From NCBI GenBank assembly GCA_964554475.1, contig CAZKOT010000046.1, forward strand, positions 1-7,914: a stretch of DNA of 7,914 nt, in the 5' to 3' direction. A model generated the notes under the pieces. The model was given only the letters and a program-made list of their open reading frames with translations. It was not told where the DNA came from and did not search any database. This DNA comes from CAJKWP01 sp964554475 (lineage in GTDB: Bacteria; Bacillota; Clostridia; Christensenellales; UBA1242). Of this stretch, positions 1 through 7,119 are shown piece after piece. A program made the translations under genes and the position numbers. How positions within the stretch are numbered: the first letter of the stretch is position 1; every line of letters starts with the position of its first letter.

Positions 1-338
1 GTTGTTTTTCCAACTCCATTCACTCCAACAATAAGAACAACAGCTGGAAATTCAATATGAATTGCTTTTGCTTCATCAATAATTTTTTTTAAAACAATCT
101 TTAAACCTTTTTTTACTTCCGCCGCTTTCCTTAATTTGTTTGCTCTTGCATATATGCGCAATCTATTTGCAATTTCTTCACCTGTTTCAACTCCAACATC
201 ACAAGACAACAATGTTTCAACAAGTTCGTCATAAAATTCATCATTCAATTCTCCGCGTGAAAAAATAAAGTCAAGTTTTCGTGCTAATGCTTCCCTTGTC
301 TTCTTAAGTGCTTCTTTAATTTTTTTGAAAAGTTTCAT
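1..338 (-). CDS. ftsY: Signal recognition particle receptor FtsY, N-terminal part (runs off left edge)
   Basis: FtsY is the GTPase receptor at the membrane that docks ribosome-SRP complexes and hands nascent membrane proteins to SecYEG. The 112 visible codons start MKLFKKIKEALKKTREAL, a basic amphipathic helix typical of the membrane-targeting start of the N domain. A helical N domain follows (FYDELVETLLSCDVGVET at about 35-52), then the G1 P-loop GVNGVGKT at 105-112, where the window ends. GVNGVGKTT is characteristic of FtsY; Ffh usually has GLQGxGKTT. There is no acidic A domain as in E. coli, which is common in Gram-positive-type FtsY. The ATG at 336-338 is preceded by AAGGA with suitable spacing. 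It follows smc by 48 nt on the same strand, the conserved smc-ftsY pairing, so it is probably the last visible gene of the secD operon. The 48-nt gap is AT-rich with no convincing terminator. Confidence 0.95.
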   Translation of the reverse strand, partial: MKLFKKIKEALKKTREALARKLDFIFSRGELNDEFYDELVETLLSCDVGVETGEEIANRLRIYARANKLRKAAEVKKGLKIVLKKIIDEAKAIHIEFPAVVLIVGVNGVGKT

Positions 339-386
339 ACTTATTCCTTATTAAAAATTTAATTAAAAATTTTTTTATAATAAATT

Positions 387-3300
387 TTAACTTGCCACTT
401 CATCTTCTTTAACACCAGTTTCATCATTTTCTTTTGCGTTTAAAACAGCTTCTGAAAGTTTAACACTCACGATTCTTGAAACACCTTCTTCTTCCATAGT
501 CACACCATAAAGCGAATCAGCAAGTTCCATTGTGGGTTTCCTGTGAGTAATGACAATAAATTGAGTGTTTTTTGAAAATTTATGCAAATATTTTGCAAAA
601 CGGCTAACATTGGTTTCGTCAAGCGCAGCTTCAATCTCATCCAACAAGCAAAATGGTAATGTTCTCATTCGAAGCATAGCAAACAATATCGCAATAGCTG
701 TCAGTGCTTTTTCTCCACCAGACAACAAGGACAAATTGTTTAAATTTTTACCTGGTGGTTCAGCAACTATTTCAATTCCAGATTCCAAAATATTTTCTTC
801 ATCCAAAAGTTCCAAACTCGCTCTTCCGCCACCAAAAAGTTCTCTAAAAGTAATTTGAAAATTTTCATTAATTTTTTCAAATTCTTTTTTGAATTTACTT
901 TCCATTTCTGAAGACAATTCAGAAATTATTTGAAGTAAATCTTTTTCTGCATAAATTAAATCTTTCTCTTGAGTTGCAAGAGCTTCATATCTCTCAAGAA
1001 CAATTTTACTATCTTCAATTGCATTAACATTGACATAACCTAAGTGACTGATATTACGCTTTAGTTTATTAATTTCAGTCATTGCGAGATTAATGTCAAA
1101 ATCAGCACGCTTAAATTCCAAGCACTTATCATAAGTAAGTTGATATTCTTCGTAAATTCGCTCTTGCATTGTTTCAATATCAGTGTCAACTTTCGCAAGT
1201 TCCATTTCTTGTTGATACTTTCGTTCTTTAATTTTGTTTAAATTTTCAATTAAGTTGTTTCGTTCTTCATTTAAGTCTTTTAAAATTTTTTGCATTTTTG
1301 ATTTCGATGAAGTTAATTCTTGTTGTTTTGATTTTGCCTCTTCAAGTTCATCTAAGGGATGTAAATTGGCTGATAATTCAGCTTTTTCTCTGGCAAGTTT
1401 TTTCGCTTGTTCAACAATTTCAATATTGCGTTCAAGAAGGCTTTTATTGTCTTCAATTGTTACTTGTGATGAAGAAATTTCACCGTCAATTCTAGCAATT
1501 TCATCATTTAAAGAAATTTCTTGTGCCTCTAAACTTGCAATTTTAATCTTAATAGAAGTTATATTATTTGCAATATGCTCTAATTTTGTTCTTAATTCAC
1601 TTACATTTTCAATTCTCTTAAGATTTTCTTCACTAAAATCTTTTGACCCAGTTTCTTTTTCGAGTGCTTTTGCTTTTGCATTTTCTTTTGTTAAATTTTC
1701 AAGTTTAATCTGAAAATCTTTTAATTGATTTTTATATTCTTGTTTTAAATTGAGCAGTTCATTTAATGAATTATTGATTGCAGTTAATTTTTCATTTTCT
1801 TTTGCAACAAGAATATCTGATTGACCTTTCAAAAGAATTAAATCATTAATTTTTTTTGTTAGTTCTTCACAGATTTTAGAATTATTTTTTATTTTTTCTT
1901 CAGTTTCATTATATTTTTTTGAATTTTCTTCAATTTCTTTTGTTAAAGTTTCAATTTCACGCTCTCGAGCAATTAAATTTACGCTATCGTTTTTTCTACT
2001 TCCACCAGTAAAAGAACCTTGGGGATTAATAACATCTCCGTCAAGGGTAACGATTCTTAAACCATAATCCAAACTTTTTGAAATTTCAATTGCAACTTTC
2101 AAATCTGTAGCAATAATTGTTGTCCCTAAAAGATTTTCAATTATATTTGAAATTTTTGTATCATAAGTAATTAATCTGCTTGCGACTCCAAAGCAACCAT
2201 CAATTTTTATTGCTCTTTGTTCATTAACGGACAAAAAGCGAGGTTTAATGGTTGAAATTGGAAGAAAAGTTGCCCTTCCATATTCATTTTTCTTTAAATA
2301 ATCAATTAAATCTTTAGCATTTTGTTCATTAAAAGTAACAATATTTTGTACTTGTGTTCCCAGTGCTGTTTCAATTGCCATTTCAAACTTTTGCGGAACT
2401 TTAATTAAACTTGCAAGAACTCCAAGCATTTTCGATTTTAATTCGAGATTTTTTTCACTATCTTTTAAAAGTTTTTTAATTGAATAATAATAACCCTCAT
2501 ATTCTTTTTGCATTTGGATTAGTAAATTCTTTCTATTTTCAAAAACAGCAAGATTAGCAAAAAGTTTGTTATTAGTTGATTCGAGAATTTTTATTTCATT
2601 ATTTAATTTTTCAAAATTTTGTGATGTTTTTGTGATTTCGGAAAAGAGTTTTTCGCTTTCTTTTTTTGCATCATTACAAGATTTTTCGCATTCTTTCTTA
2701 GCTTTTTCGTGATTTAAAATTTTTTCTTCATTAATTTCTTGCTTTTTTGTTAACTCATATAAAAGATTATTAAGCATTTCTTCTTCTGCTTTAAGTTTTG
2801 AAAAAGTTGATTTAATGTCGGTGATTAAAGTTGTTGAAGAAATTAATTCTCTTGTTTTTTCCTCTGCTTCCCCTTCACATTTTTTAATTTCTTCAGAAAA
2901 ATTTAAATAATCAACCGACAATTCCGTCAATGAATTTTTAAGATTTTCTGTCTCTTTAATAATTTCAAGAAGTTTCCAATTTTTTTCAACTTTTTCTTTT
3001 TGAGATTTTTCTAACAATTGTTCAGAATTTGAAATTTCAAGTTCTAACTTATCATTTTGAATAGAATAATTTTTAATTCGTTCATTAATTAGTTTTTCTT
3101 CGCCCGATTGTTTCTCTATTCCAACAGTTAAAAGTAAAATTTTGTCATGTAATTTTGTTATTATTGAGTCAATAGAGTTTAATTTTTCAGTCTCATTTTC
3201 AAATTCAAAATTTATTTTTTCAAAATCAGCATTTCTTAGATCCATTTCTTCATTAATTGAATTTAATTTTGTGCTAATTCGCTCTTTAGTTTCATTTGCA

Positions 3301-4007
3301 TTTTCATATTGATATATGTAAGCATTAATTTCATGATCTTTTAATTCTGCTTTGTAACTCAAGTACTTTTTTGCATTTTCAGCTTGTTTTTTAAGAGGAC
3401 CAAGTTGACTTTCAAGTTCTGCTAAAATATCACGAAGACGGACAAGATTGTCTCTTGTTCGTTCGAGTTTTCTTTCCGCCTCTAGTTTACGATACTTGTA
3501 CTTTGCAATACCAGCAGCTTCTTCAAAAATTGCCCTTCGATTTTCAGGACGAGAAGAAAGAATTTCTTCAACTTTACCCTGACCTATTATTGAATACCCG
3601 TCTCGACCAATTCCAGAGTCATAAAAAATATCAGTTATATCTTTTAATCTACAAGGATGCTTGTTAATTAAATATTCGCTTTCGCCATTACGATAAATTT
3701 TTCTAGTTACTTCGAGTTCGTCATAATCAATGTTAAAATACCTGTCTTGATTGTTAAAAGTCAATGTTGCTTCACAGTAAGAAAGACTTTTTCGTTTTTT
3801 TGTTCCATTAAAAATAACATCCTGCATTGAAGAACCCCGAAGTTGCTTGCTACTCTGTTCACCTAATACCCATCTAATAGCATCGGCAACATTGCTTTTT
3901 CCGCAACCATTTGGTCCAACAATTGCAGTGATTCCACTGTCAAATTTTATGTTTATTCTGTCGGCAAAAGACTTAAACCCAGCAAGTTCAATTTGTTTAA
4001 AATACAT
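387..4007 (-). CDS. smc: Chromosome segregation ATPase SMC
   Basis: SMC forms a homodimeric, DNA-entrapping ring (with ScpA/ScpB in bacteria) that organises and separates chromosomes. The 1206-residue product has the complete family layout. The N-terminal head has GFKSF near 10-14, Walker A GPNGCGKSN at 31-39 and the Q-loop stretch GYSIIGQGKVEEIL from 137. A long coiled coil rich in Lys, Glu, Asn and Leu follows, then the hinge at about 525-670 (LGVLASLIKVP, and the GDVINPQGSFTGGSRK end), and a returning coiled coil. The C-terminal head has signature LSGGEKAL at about 1095-1102 and Walker B FCLLDEIEAALDE from 1119. All catalytic motifs are intact and the length is normal. An in-frame TTG at 4025 would add six residues, but those codons lie on the GGAGG ribosome binding site (4019-4023). 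The ATG at 4007 gives MYFKQIELAGFKSF, which matches known SMC starts. It lies 41 nt after secF and 48 nt before ftsY. Confidence 0.98.
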   Translation of the reverse strand: MYFKQIELAGFKSFADRINIKFDSGITAIVGPNGCGKSNVADAIRWVLGEQSSKQLRGSSMQDVIFNGTKKRKSLSYCEATLTFNNQDRYFNIDYDELEVTRKIYRNGESEYLINKHPCRLKDITDIFYDSGIGRDGYSIIGQGKVEEILSSRPENRRAIFEEAAGIAKYKYRKLEAERKLERTRDNLVRLRDILAELESQLGPLKKQAENAKKYLSYKAELKDHEINAYIYQYENANETKERISTKLNSINEEMDLRNADFEKINFEFENETEKLNSIDSIITKLHDKILLLTVGIEKQSGEEKLINERIKNYSIQNDKLELEISNSEQLLEKSQKEKVEKNWKLLEIIKETENLKNSLTELSVDYLNFSEEIKKCEGEAEEKTRELISSTTLITDIKSTFSKLKAEEEMLNNLLYELTKKQEINEEKILNHEKAKKECEKSCNDAKKESEKLFSEITKTSQNFEKLNNEIKILESTNNKLFANLAVFENRKNLLIQMQKEYEGYYYSIKKLLKDSEKNLELKSKMLGVLASLIKVPQKFEMAIETALGTQVQNIVTFNEQNAKDLIDYLKKNEYGRATFLPISTIKPRFLSVNEQRAIKIDGCFGVASRLITYDTKISNIIENLLGTTIIATDLKVAIEISKSLDYGLRIVTLDGDVINPQGSFTGGSRKNDSVNLIAREREIETLTKEIEENSKKYNETEEKIKNNSKICEELTKKINDLILLKGQSDILVAKENEKLTAINNSLNELLNLKQEYKNQLKDFQIKLENLTKENAKAKALEKETGSKDFSEENLKRIENVSELRTKLEHIANNITSIKIKIASLEAQEISLNDEIARIDGEISSSQVTIEDNKSLLERNIEIVEQAKKLAREKAELSANLHPLDELEEAKSKQQELTSSKSKMQKILKDLNEERNNLIENLNKIKERKYQQEMELAKVDTDIETMQERIYEEYQLTYDKCLEFKRADFDINLAMTEINKLKRNISHLGYVNVNAIEDSKIVLERYEALATQEKDLIYAEKDLLQIISELSSEMESKFKKEFEKINENFQITFRELFGGGRASLELLDEENILESGIEIVAEPPGKNLNNLSLLSGGEKALTAIAILFAMLRMRTLPFCLLDEIEAALDETNVSRFAKYLHKFSKNTQFIVITHRKPTMELADSLYGVTMEEEGVSRIVSVKLSEAVLNAKENDETGVKEDEVAS

Positions 4008-4018
4008 TAAAAGCACTT

Positions 4019-4023
4019 CCTCC
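4019..4023 (-). promoter_or_regulatory. Ribosome binding site of smc that decides its start
   Basis: GGAGG on the minus strand, 11 nt before ATG 4007. It rules out the upstream TTG at 4025, whose second codon would fall inside this site, and it is too close to the GTG at 4016. Confidence 0.8.
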
Positions 4024-4027
4024 AAAC

Positions 4028-4039
4028 AATCAATTGATT
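4028..4039. repeat. 12-bp perfect palindrome AATCAATTGATT in the secF-smc gap
   Basis: A perfect inverted repeat centred between 4033 and 4034, about 5 nt upstream of the smc ribosome binding site. It has no T-run on either side suitable for termination. It could be an operator or a chance event in AT-rich DNA; no protein can be assigned to it. Confidence 0.3.
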
Positions 4040-4048
4040 TTTAATTTT

Positions 4049-5038
4049 TTAAATTACTCCCTCTTCAGGAAGTTTTGTTTTAATCTTTCTTTTGGGAATA
4101 TAAGCAAAAACCCAAAGTGCAGGAGCAAGAAAATTTGTTGAATAAAATGAGATTAAAACTGCAAACATCATTGGAATTGTAAACGGAATTATTGTGTTTA
4201 CTCCTATGATTGTAAACAACAACAAAACGATTAGCATTGTTGAAGAAATCAAAACTGAATTAAAAAGATTTTCTTTAACTGAAATGTTTGCAATATCTGT
4301 GTTTTTTGCCGTCATATTTTTTACATTTTTTCTAATTCGGTCAAAAAACATTATTGAATTTATAAATGAAAAACTTAAACACGCGATTAACGCCGAAACA
4401 AAAGTAGTGTTAATTTCTAAACGTATAATTAAAACAAATGACATCATAATAAGAATATCATGAAAGACGCAAAGAAGTGAAGACATTCCGCTTGTAACTC
4501 CAAAACGAACAAACAAATAAATAGTAATTAAAATTGAAGCAATAACAATTGCCGTAAAAGCATTGATTAAAATTTCATTTCCAACCGAACCGTCAATTTG
4601 GTTTGCTTTGACATAATCCACCTCTTGAAAATCTAATTTATTATAATCAAATTTTTCAAATAACTCATCAACAATTTGTAAATTTAATTCTTCAGTTTGC
4701 TCGGGAGAAAATCCTTCTTTATTTTTATATTTAACAGTAATATATTTTTCATTCTCAAGTTCAGTTTCTTGAAAAACACTTGCTTCGACATCTTTTGTAA
4801 TCAGTACTTCTTGAATTTTTCCTTGTGCAATTTCAAAAGAAAATTCTTCTCCAACAAACACATTAACAATTGTTCCACCTGTAAAATCAAGTCCCTTATT
4901 AAAATTAACCGTGCTAATTAAAATTATTCCAATTAAAAACAAGCAAAGAGGAGCAATAATAAAATATTTAAAATTTTTAACAAAATTAAATTTAGTGTTT
5001 TTAATACTTTTTTCAAGAGAAAAATTTTTAATGTTCAT
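4049..5038 (-). CDS. secF: Protein translocase subunit SecF (diverged proton-relay residues)
   Basis: SecF pairs with SecD as the accessory complex that pulls preproteins out of SecYEG on the outer face of the membrane. The 329-residue product has a cytoplasmic N-terminus, TM1 at about 24-44, the family motif NKGLDFTGGT (48-56), an extracytoplasmic P4 head (about 60-150) ending in DGSVGNEIL, then five further membrane segments (about 157-178, 183-206, 210-233, 262-280, 284-310). FHD (192-194) and FDRIRKN (232-238) fix the alignment. In the TM4 motif GYSINDT this protein reads SFSFINS (222-228), so the family Asp is Asn227. The TM5 Arg of the LSRT motif aligns with Asn260. The ATG overlaps the 3' end of secD by 11 nt and is served by GGGAGG within secD, so the two are likely translationally coupled. 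Identity as SecF is firm; whether it still conducts protons is doubtful. Confidence 0.95.
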   Translation of the reverse strand: MNIKNFSLEKSIKNTKFNFVKNFKYFIIAPLCLFLIGIILISTVNFNKGLDFTGGTIVNVFVGEEFSFEIAQGKIQEVLITKDVEASVFQETELENEKYITVKYKNKEGFSPEQTEELNLQIVDELFEKFDYNKLDFQEVDYVKANQIDGSVGNEILINAFTAIVIASILITIYLFVRFGVTSGMSSLLCVFHDILIMMSFVLIIRLEINTTFVSALIACLSFSFINSIMFFDRIRKNVKNMTAKNTDIANISVKENLFNSVLISSTMLIVLLLFTIIGVNTIIPFTIPMMFAVLISFYSTNFLAPALWVFAYIPKRKIKTKLPEEGVI

Positions 5039-6350
5039 TTAAAATTTCCTCCCTTTTAAATCTAAACTTATTTGCCTTTGTGCTGTTTAAAGGAAAGTAT
5101 ATTTTTAACAACCAACGAATTACAAGAAGTGAAATAAAACCAGAAAGAATTGTTCCAATCAAAAACACAATAGCAAATCCTTTAATTGAACTTGAACCGA
5201 CAATTAAAAGGACAAGGGCAGCAATAATTGAAACAACATGATAATCAGCAACCAAAGCGATTGATTTATTAACTCCGTTTTTAACCGACATGTGTAATTT
5301 CTTTCCGCTTTTGTATTCAGATTCAATTTTCTTATATGTTATTGTCAAACCTATTATTGTTATAACTAATGACATAATTACACCCGCAAATGAAGAGAGA
5401 GAAAAAACAACAAACGGCAATGCTTGCAAGAAAAATAAAAGCAAAATTCCCCAAATAATAAGTCCTAAATTTGCAAGTAAACCAAAATCTCCAAAAAAAA
5501 CAAACATTAAAATCATGAAAATTACCAATGCTACAAAAACAGCAATCATACCAAATTTTGATGCGTTAACTCCAAGTGATGCACTGACAACATTGTTTTC
5601 AAGTAAAGTGAGTTTCGAATCAAATGAACCGCTTAAAAGTTTTAATGCGGTATCCTTTGCTTGCTGTTCAGTCATTGTTTCACTAGAAACAAAAACAGTT
5701 CCATTTGTTATTGCTCCGTTTGCTGAAAGCCTTGTTACAGGATTAGTGTCTTCCCCAACATAAATATATATTGTTCCGCTTGAACTTGAAACTTCTGAAG
5801 TTAGGTCTGAAAACAAATTTTTTCCTTCATCGTTAAACTGAATGACATAACCATGCTCCAAAACACCATATTCATTGTTTTGAGCCATGTATTGCACATT
5901 TTCAATATGTTTACCAGTTAAAAAAGCTTCTTTGTCTAAACCTTCTTCTTTCGTCATTTTGAAAGATGCAGGTTTTTCAAGTTGCTCAAAAAAATAGTCC
6001 GTATCAGTTTGAGCAATTAAATTTGGAACTTCAACTCTAATTTTATCATTTCCTTGACGATAAACATTGTGTTCACTGTAACCTTTACTATCAAGTAGCA
6101 ACTTTATTCTTCCAATTGTCGCTTCAATACTTTTATTTAAATCCCCTTCTAAATTATCATCTGGAAGGTCAGCATCAAAAACAATAGAGGTTCCGCCCTG
6201 AAGGTCAAACCCTAGTTGAATTGCATTTATAAATCCATTATAAGTTTTGTCTGTCCAAGGAATATCAAATCTAAAAAAAGACAAGAAAATACCAATGACT
6301 AAAAGAATTGACAGCACAATAAACTTTCCTCGACATGATTTTTTTGTCAT
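5028..6350 (-). CDS. secD: Protein translocase subunit SecD (diverged TM4 motif)
   Basis: SecD is the larger half of the SecDF export accessory. The 440-residue product has TM1 at about 10-27, the family motif LGFDLQGGTSIVF (46-58), and an extracytoplasmic P1 head with the repeat-like segment ATIGRIKLLLDSKG and a second lobe ending in ALKLLSGSF at 235-243. Five membrane segments follow (about 266-286, 288-310, 313-338, 368-386, 391-415). The length is normal for a separate clostridial-type SecD. The family TM4 motif, usually LPGIAG...GMAVDANV.IFERI, aligns without gaps to LSSFAG...VITIIGLTITYKKI (318-342). The key Asp is therefore Ile333, the Asn is Leu335 and the ER pair is KK. The TM5 Asp is kept (ADYHVVSIIAALVL, 368-381). 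ATG 6350 is preceded by AAAGGGG at 7 nt spacing. It is the first gene of the secD-secF-smc-ftsY unit, with its own promoter. Confidence 0.95.
   Translation of the reverse strand: MTKKSCRGKFIVLSILLVIGIFLSFFRFDIPWTDKTYNGFINAIQLGFDLQGGTSIVFDADLPDDNLEGDLNKSIEATIGRIKLLLDSKGYSEHNVYRQGNDKIRVEVPNLIAQTDTDYFFEQLEKPASFKMTKEEGLDKEAFLTGKHIENVQYMAQNNEYGVLEHGYVIQFNDEGKNLFSDLTSEVSSSSGTIYIYVGEDTNPVTRLSANGAITNGTVFVSSETMTEQQAKDTALKLLSGSFDSKLTLLENNVVSASLGVNASKFGMIAVFVALVIFMILMFVFFGDFGLLANLGLIIWGILLLFFLQALPFVVFSLSSFAGVIMSLVITIIGLTITYKKIESEYKSGKKLHMSVKNGVNKSIALVADYHVVSIIAALVLLIVGSSSIKGFAIVFLIGTILSGFISLLVIRWLLKIYFPLNSTKANKFRFKREEILNEH
5048..5053 (-). promoter_or_regulatory. Ribosome binding site of secF inside the secD coding region
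   Basis: GGGAGG on the minus strand, 9 nt before the secF ATG and within the last codons of secD. This is consistent with coupled, roughly equimolar synthesis of the two subunits. Confidence 0.75.
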
Positions 6351-6402
6351 TAACTTGCCCCTTTATTATAATCAAACAAAATTTTAACCAAAATTCTAAA
6401 AT

Positions 6403-6431
6403 AGTATAGTATTCTTTGTGCTTGCTGTCAA
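6403..6431 (-). promoter_or_regulatory. Sigma-A type promoter of the secD-secF-smc-ftsY unit
   Basis: On the minus strand a perfect -35 TTGACA (6426-6431) and a -10 TATACT (6403-6408, one mismatch to TATAAT) are separated by exactly 17 nt. Transcription should begin near 6396, giving a leader of about 46 nt to the secD ATG. AT-rich DNA lies immediately upstream. The site lies just downstream of the terminator at 6475-6523, so the secD unit is set off from the TIGR04086 gene. The -10 region contains ACTAT twice in tandem, so a shifted register is possible. Confidence 0.8.
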
Positions 6432-6474
6432 ATGAAATTTTTAAGGATAAAATGAAAAAAATAAATTATAATTC

Positions 6475-6523
6475 AAAAAAAAATATAAACAACCTTTGAA
6501 GATTTTATTCAAAAGGTTGTTTA
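6475..6523 (-). terminator. Rho-independent terminator after the TIGR04086 gene
   Basis: The arms 6487-6500 (AAACAACCTTTGAA) and 6508-6522 pair over about 14 bp with one bulged base, plus an extra pair 6486-6523, around a 7-nt loop. On the minus strand the stem is followed by ATA and nine T residues (6475-6483). It lies 26 nt past the stop of the TIGR04086 gene and upstream of the secD promoter. Confidence 0.9.
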
Positions 6524-6549
6524 AAATTAGAAATTATTTATTATTTTAA

Positions 6550-6963
6550 TTAAACACTTTTTTTCTTAAAATTAACTGCAATAATTCCGCATATTGCTCC
6601 AATAATACTGCCAAAAAGAATATCATTTAAAAGTGTTTTTGAAAACTCAAAATGTCCATCTAAAATTGAAAAAGCAACAAATGCTAAAACAGTATACACA
6701 AATCCTATAAGCAATCCAGAAATTAATCCCATTTCTCGAACTTTACGAAGTGCCCAAAGCGTTCCAATTAAAATACTTACACCTTTAATGACTTGATTAA
6801 TCGGTGCAATTAAATTATCCGAAATGGGTGCAAATCTTAAAATAAATGCAAAAATCAAAATCCCCACTAACGAAAACGAAAGTGATATAAGTGAACCCTT
6901 TATAACATTAATAAAAATTTTCGGTTTTTGTTTTTCACCTGATGCAGAGTTAATTTTTTCCAT
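6550..6963 (-). CDS. TIGR04086 / DUF3792 family membrane protein (YrzE-like)
   Basis: A 137-residue protein with a short charged N-terminus (MEKINSASGEKQKPK), four predicted membrane helices (about 21-42, 51-70, 79-100, 111-130) and a basic C-terminus NFKKKSV. Size, helix spacing, the glycine-rich helices 3 and 4 and the position beside yajC and secDF match the TIGR04086/DUF3792 family of Firmicutes, represented by YrzE of Bacillus subtilis. Its biochemical function is unknown. The family tends to sit beside Sec accessory genes, which hints at a membrane-protein role but does not prove it. A GTG at 6993 would extend it by ten residues, but it lacks a ribosome binding site. ATG 6963 has GGGAG at 7 nt spacing and is preferred. 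A strong terminator follows. No confident promoter is seen in the 156-nt gap upstream, so it may depend on read-through from yajC. Family assignment is from pattern recognition. Confidence 0.8.
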   Translation of the reverse strand: MEKINSASGEKQKPKIFINVIKGSLISLSFSLVGILIFAFILRFAPISDNLIAPINQVIKGVSILIGTLWALRKVREMGLISGLLIGFVYTVLAFVAFSILDGHFEFSKTLLNDILFGSIIGAICGIIAVNFKKKSV

Positions 6964-6970
6964 AAAACTT

Positions 6971-6975
6971 CTCCC
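6971..6975 (-). promoter_or_regulatory. Ribosome binding site that sets the TIGR04086 gene start
   Basis: GGGAG on the minus strand, 7 nt before ATG 6963. The alternative GTG at 6993 has only A/T-rich sequence upstream. Confidence 0.75.
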
Positions 6976-7060
6976 TGCTCTATTAATATTCACATTTTTA
7001 TTAAAATATGCTGGGAATCAATCTCTCATTATTAATGAAAAATAAATATTATTTGTTATT

Positions 7061-7095
7061 AAAAAAATTATGCAATTTAGTAAAAGCATAATTTT
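7061..7095 (-). terminator. Probable AU-rich terminator downstream of yajC
   Basis: A perfect 10-bp inverted repeat, AAAATTATGC (7064-7073) and GCATAATTTT (7086-7095), with a 12-nt loop. On the minus strand the stem runs into seven T residues (7061-7067, four of them in the stem). It lies about 25 nt after the yajC stop. The stem has only two G-C pairs, so termination may be partial and allow some read-through into the TIGR04086 gene. Confidence 0.55.
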
Positions 7096-7119
7096 AAAGA
7101 TATTAAAAAAACTTAAAAC

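Noticed and set aside
339..386. Possible terminator between smc and ftsY
   Set aside because: The A/T repeats (AAATTTTTAAT twice) form no G-C-containing stem; more likely an AT-rich spacer within an operon.
1234..1713. 159-codon plus-strand ORF inside smc
   Set aside because: It is an antisense shadow of the smc coiled coil. The Phe/Ser/Leu-rich product mirrors Lys/Glu codons, and there is no ribosome site or family match.
4008..4025. TTG-initiated six-residue extension of SMC
   Set aside because: The extra codons overlap the GGAGG ribosome site, and family members begin at the MYFKQIELAGFKSF-like start.
5290..5763. 157-codon plus-strand ORF inside secD
   Set aside because: It is antisense to conserved SecD sequence and the product has no recognisable domain.
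6964..6993. GTG-initiated ten-residue extension of the TIGR04086 protein
   Set aside because: It has no ribosome site upstream, and the internal ATG at 6963 has GGGAG at ideal spacing.
7005..7090. 23-codon minus-strand ORF (MLLLNCIIF...) between yajC and the TIGR04086 gene
   Set aside because: It starts inside the terminator hairpin and lacks a ribosome site.
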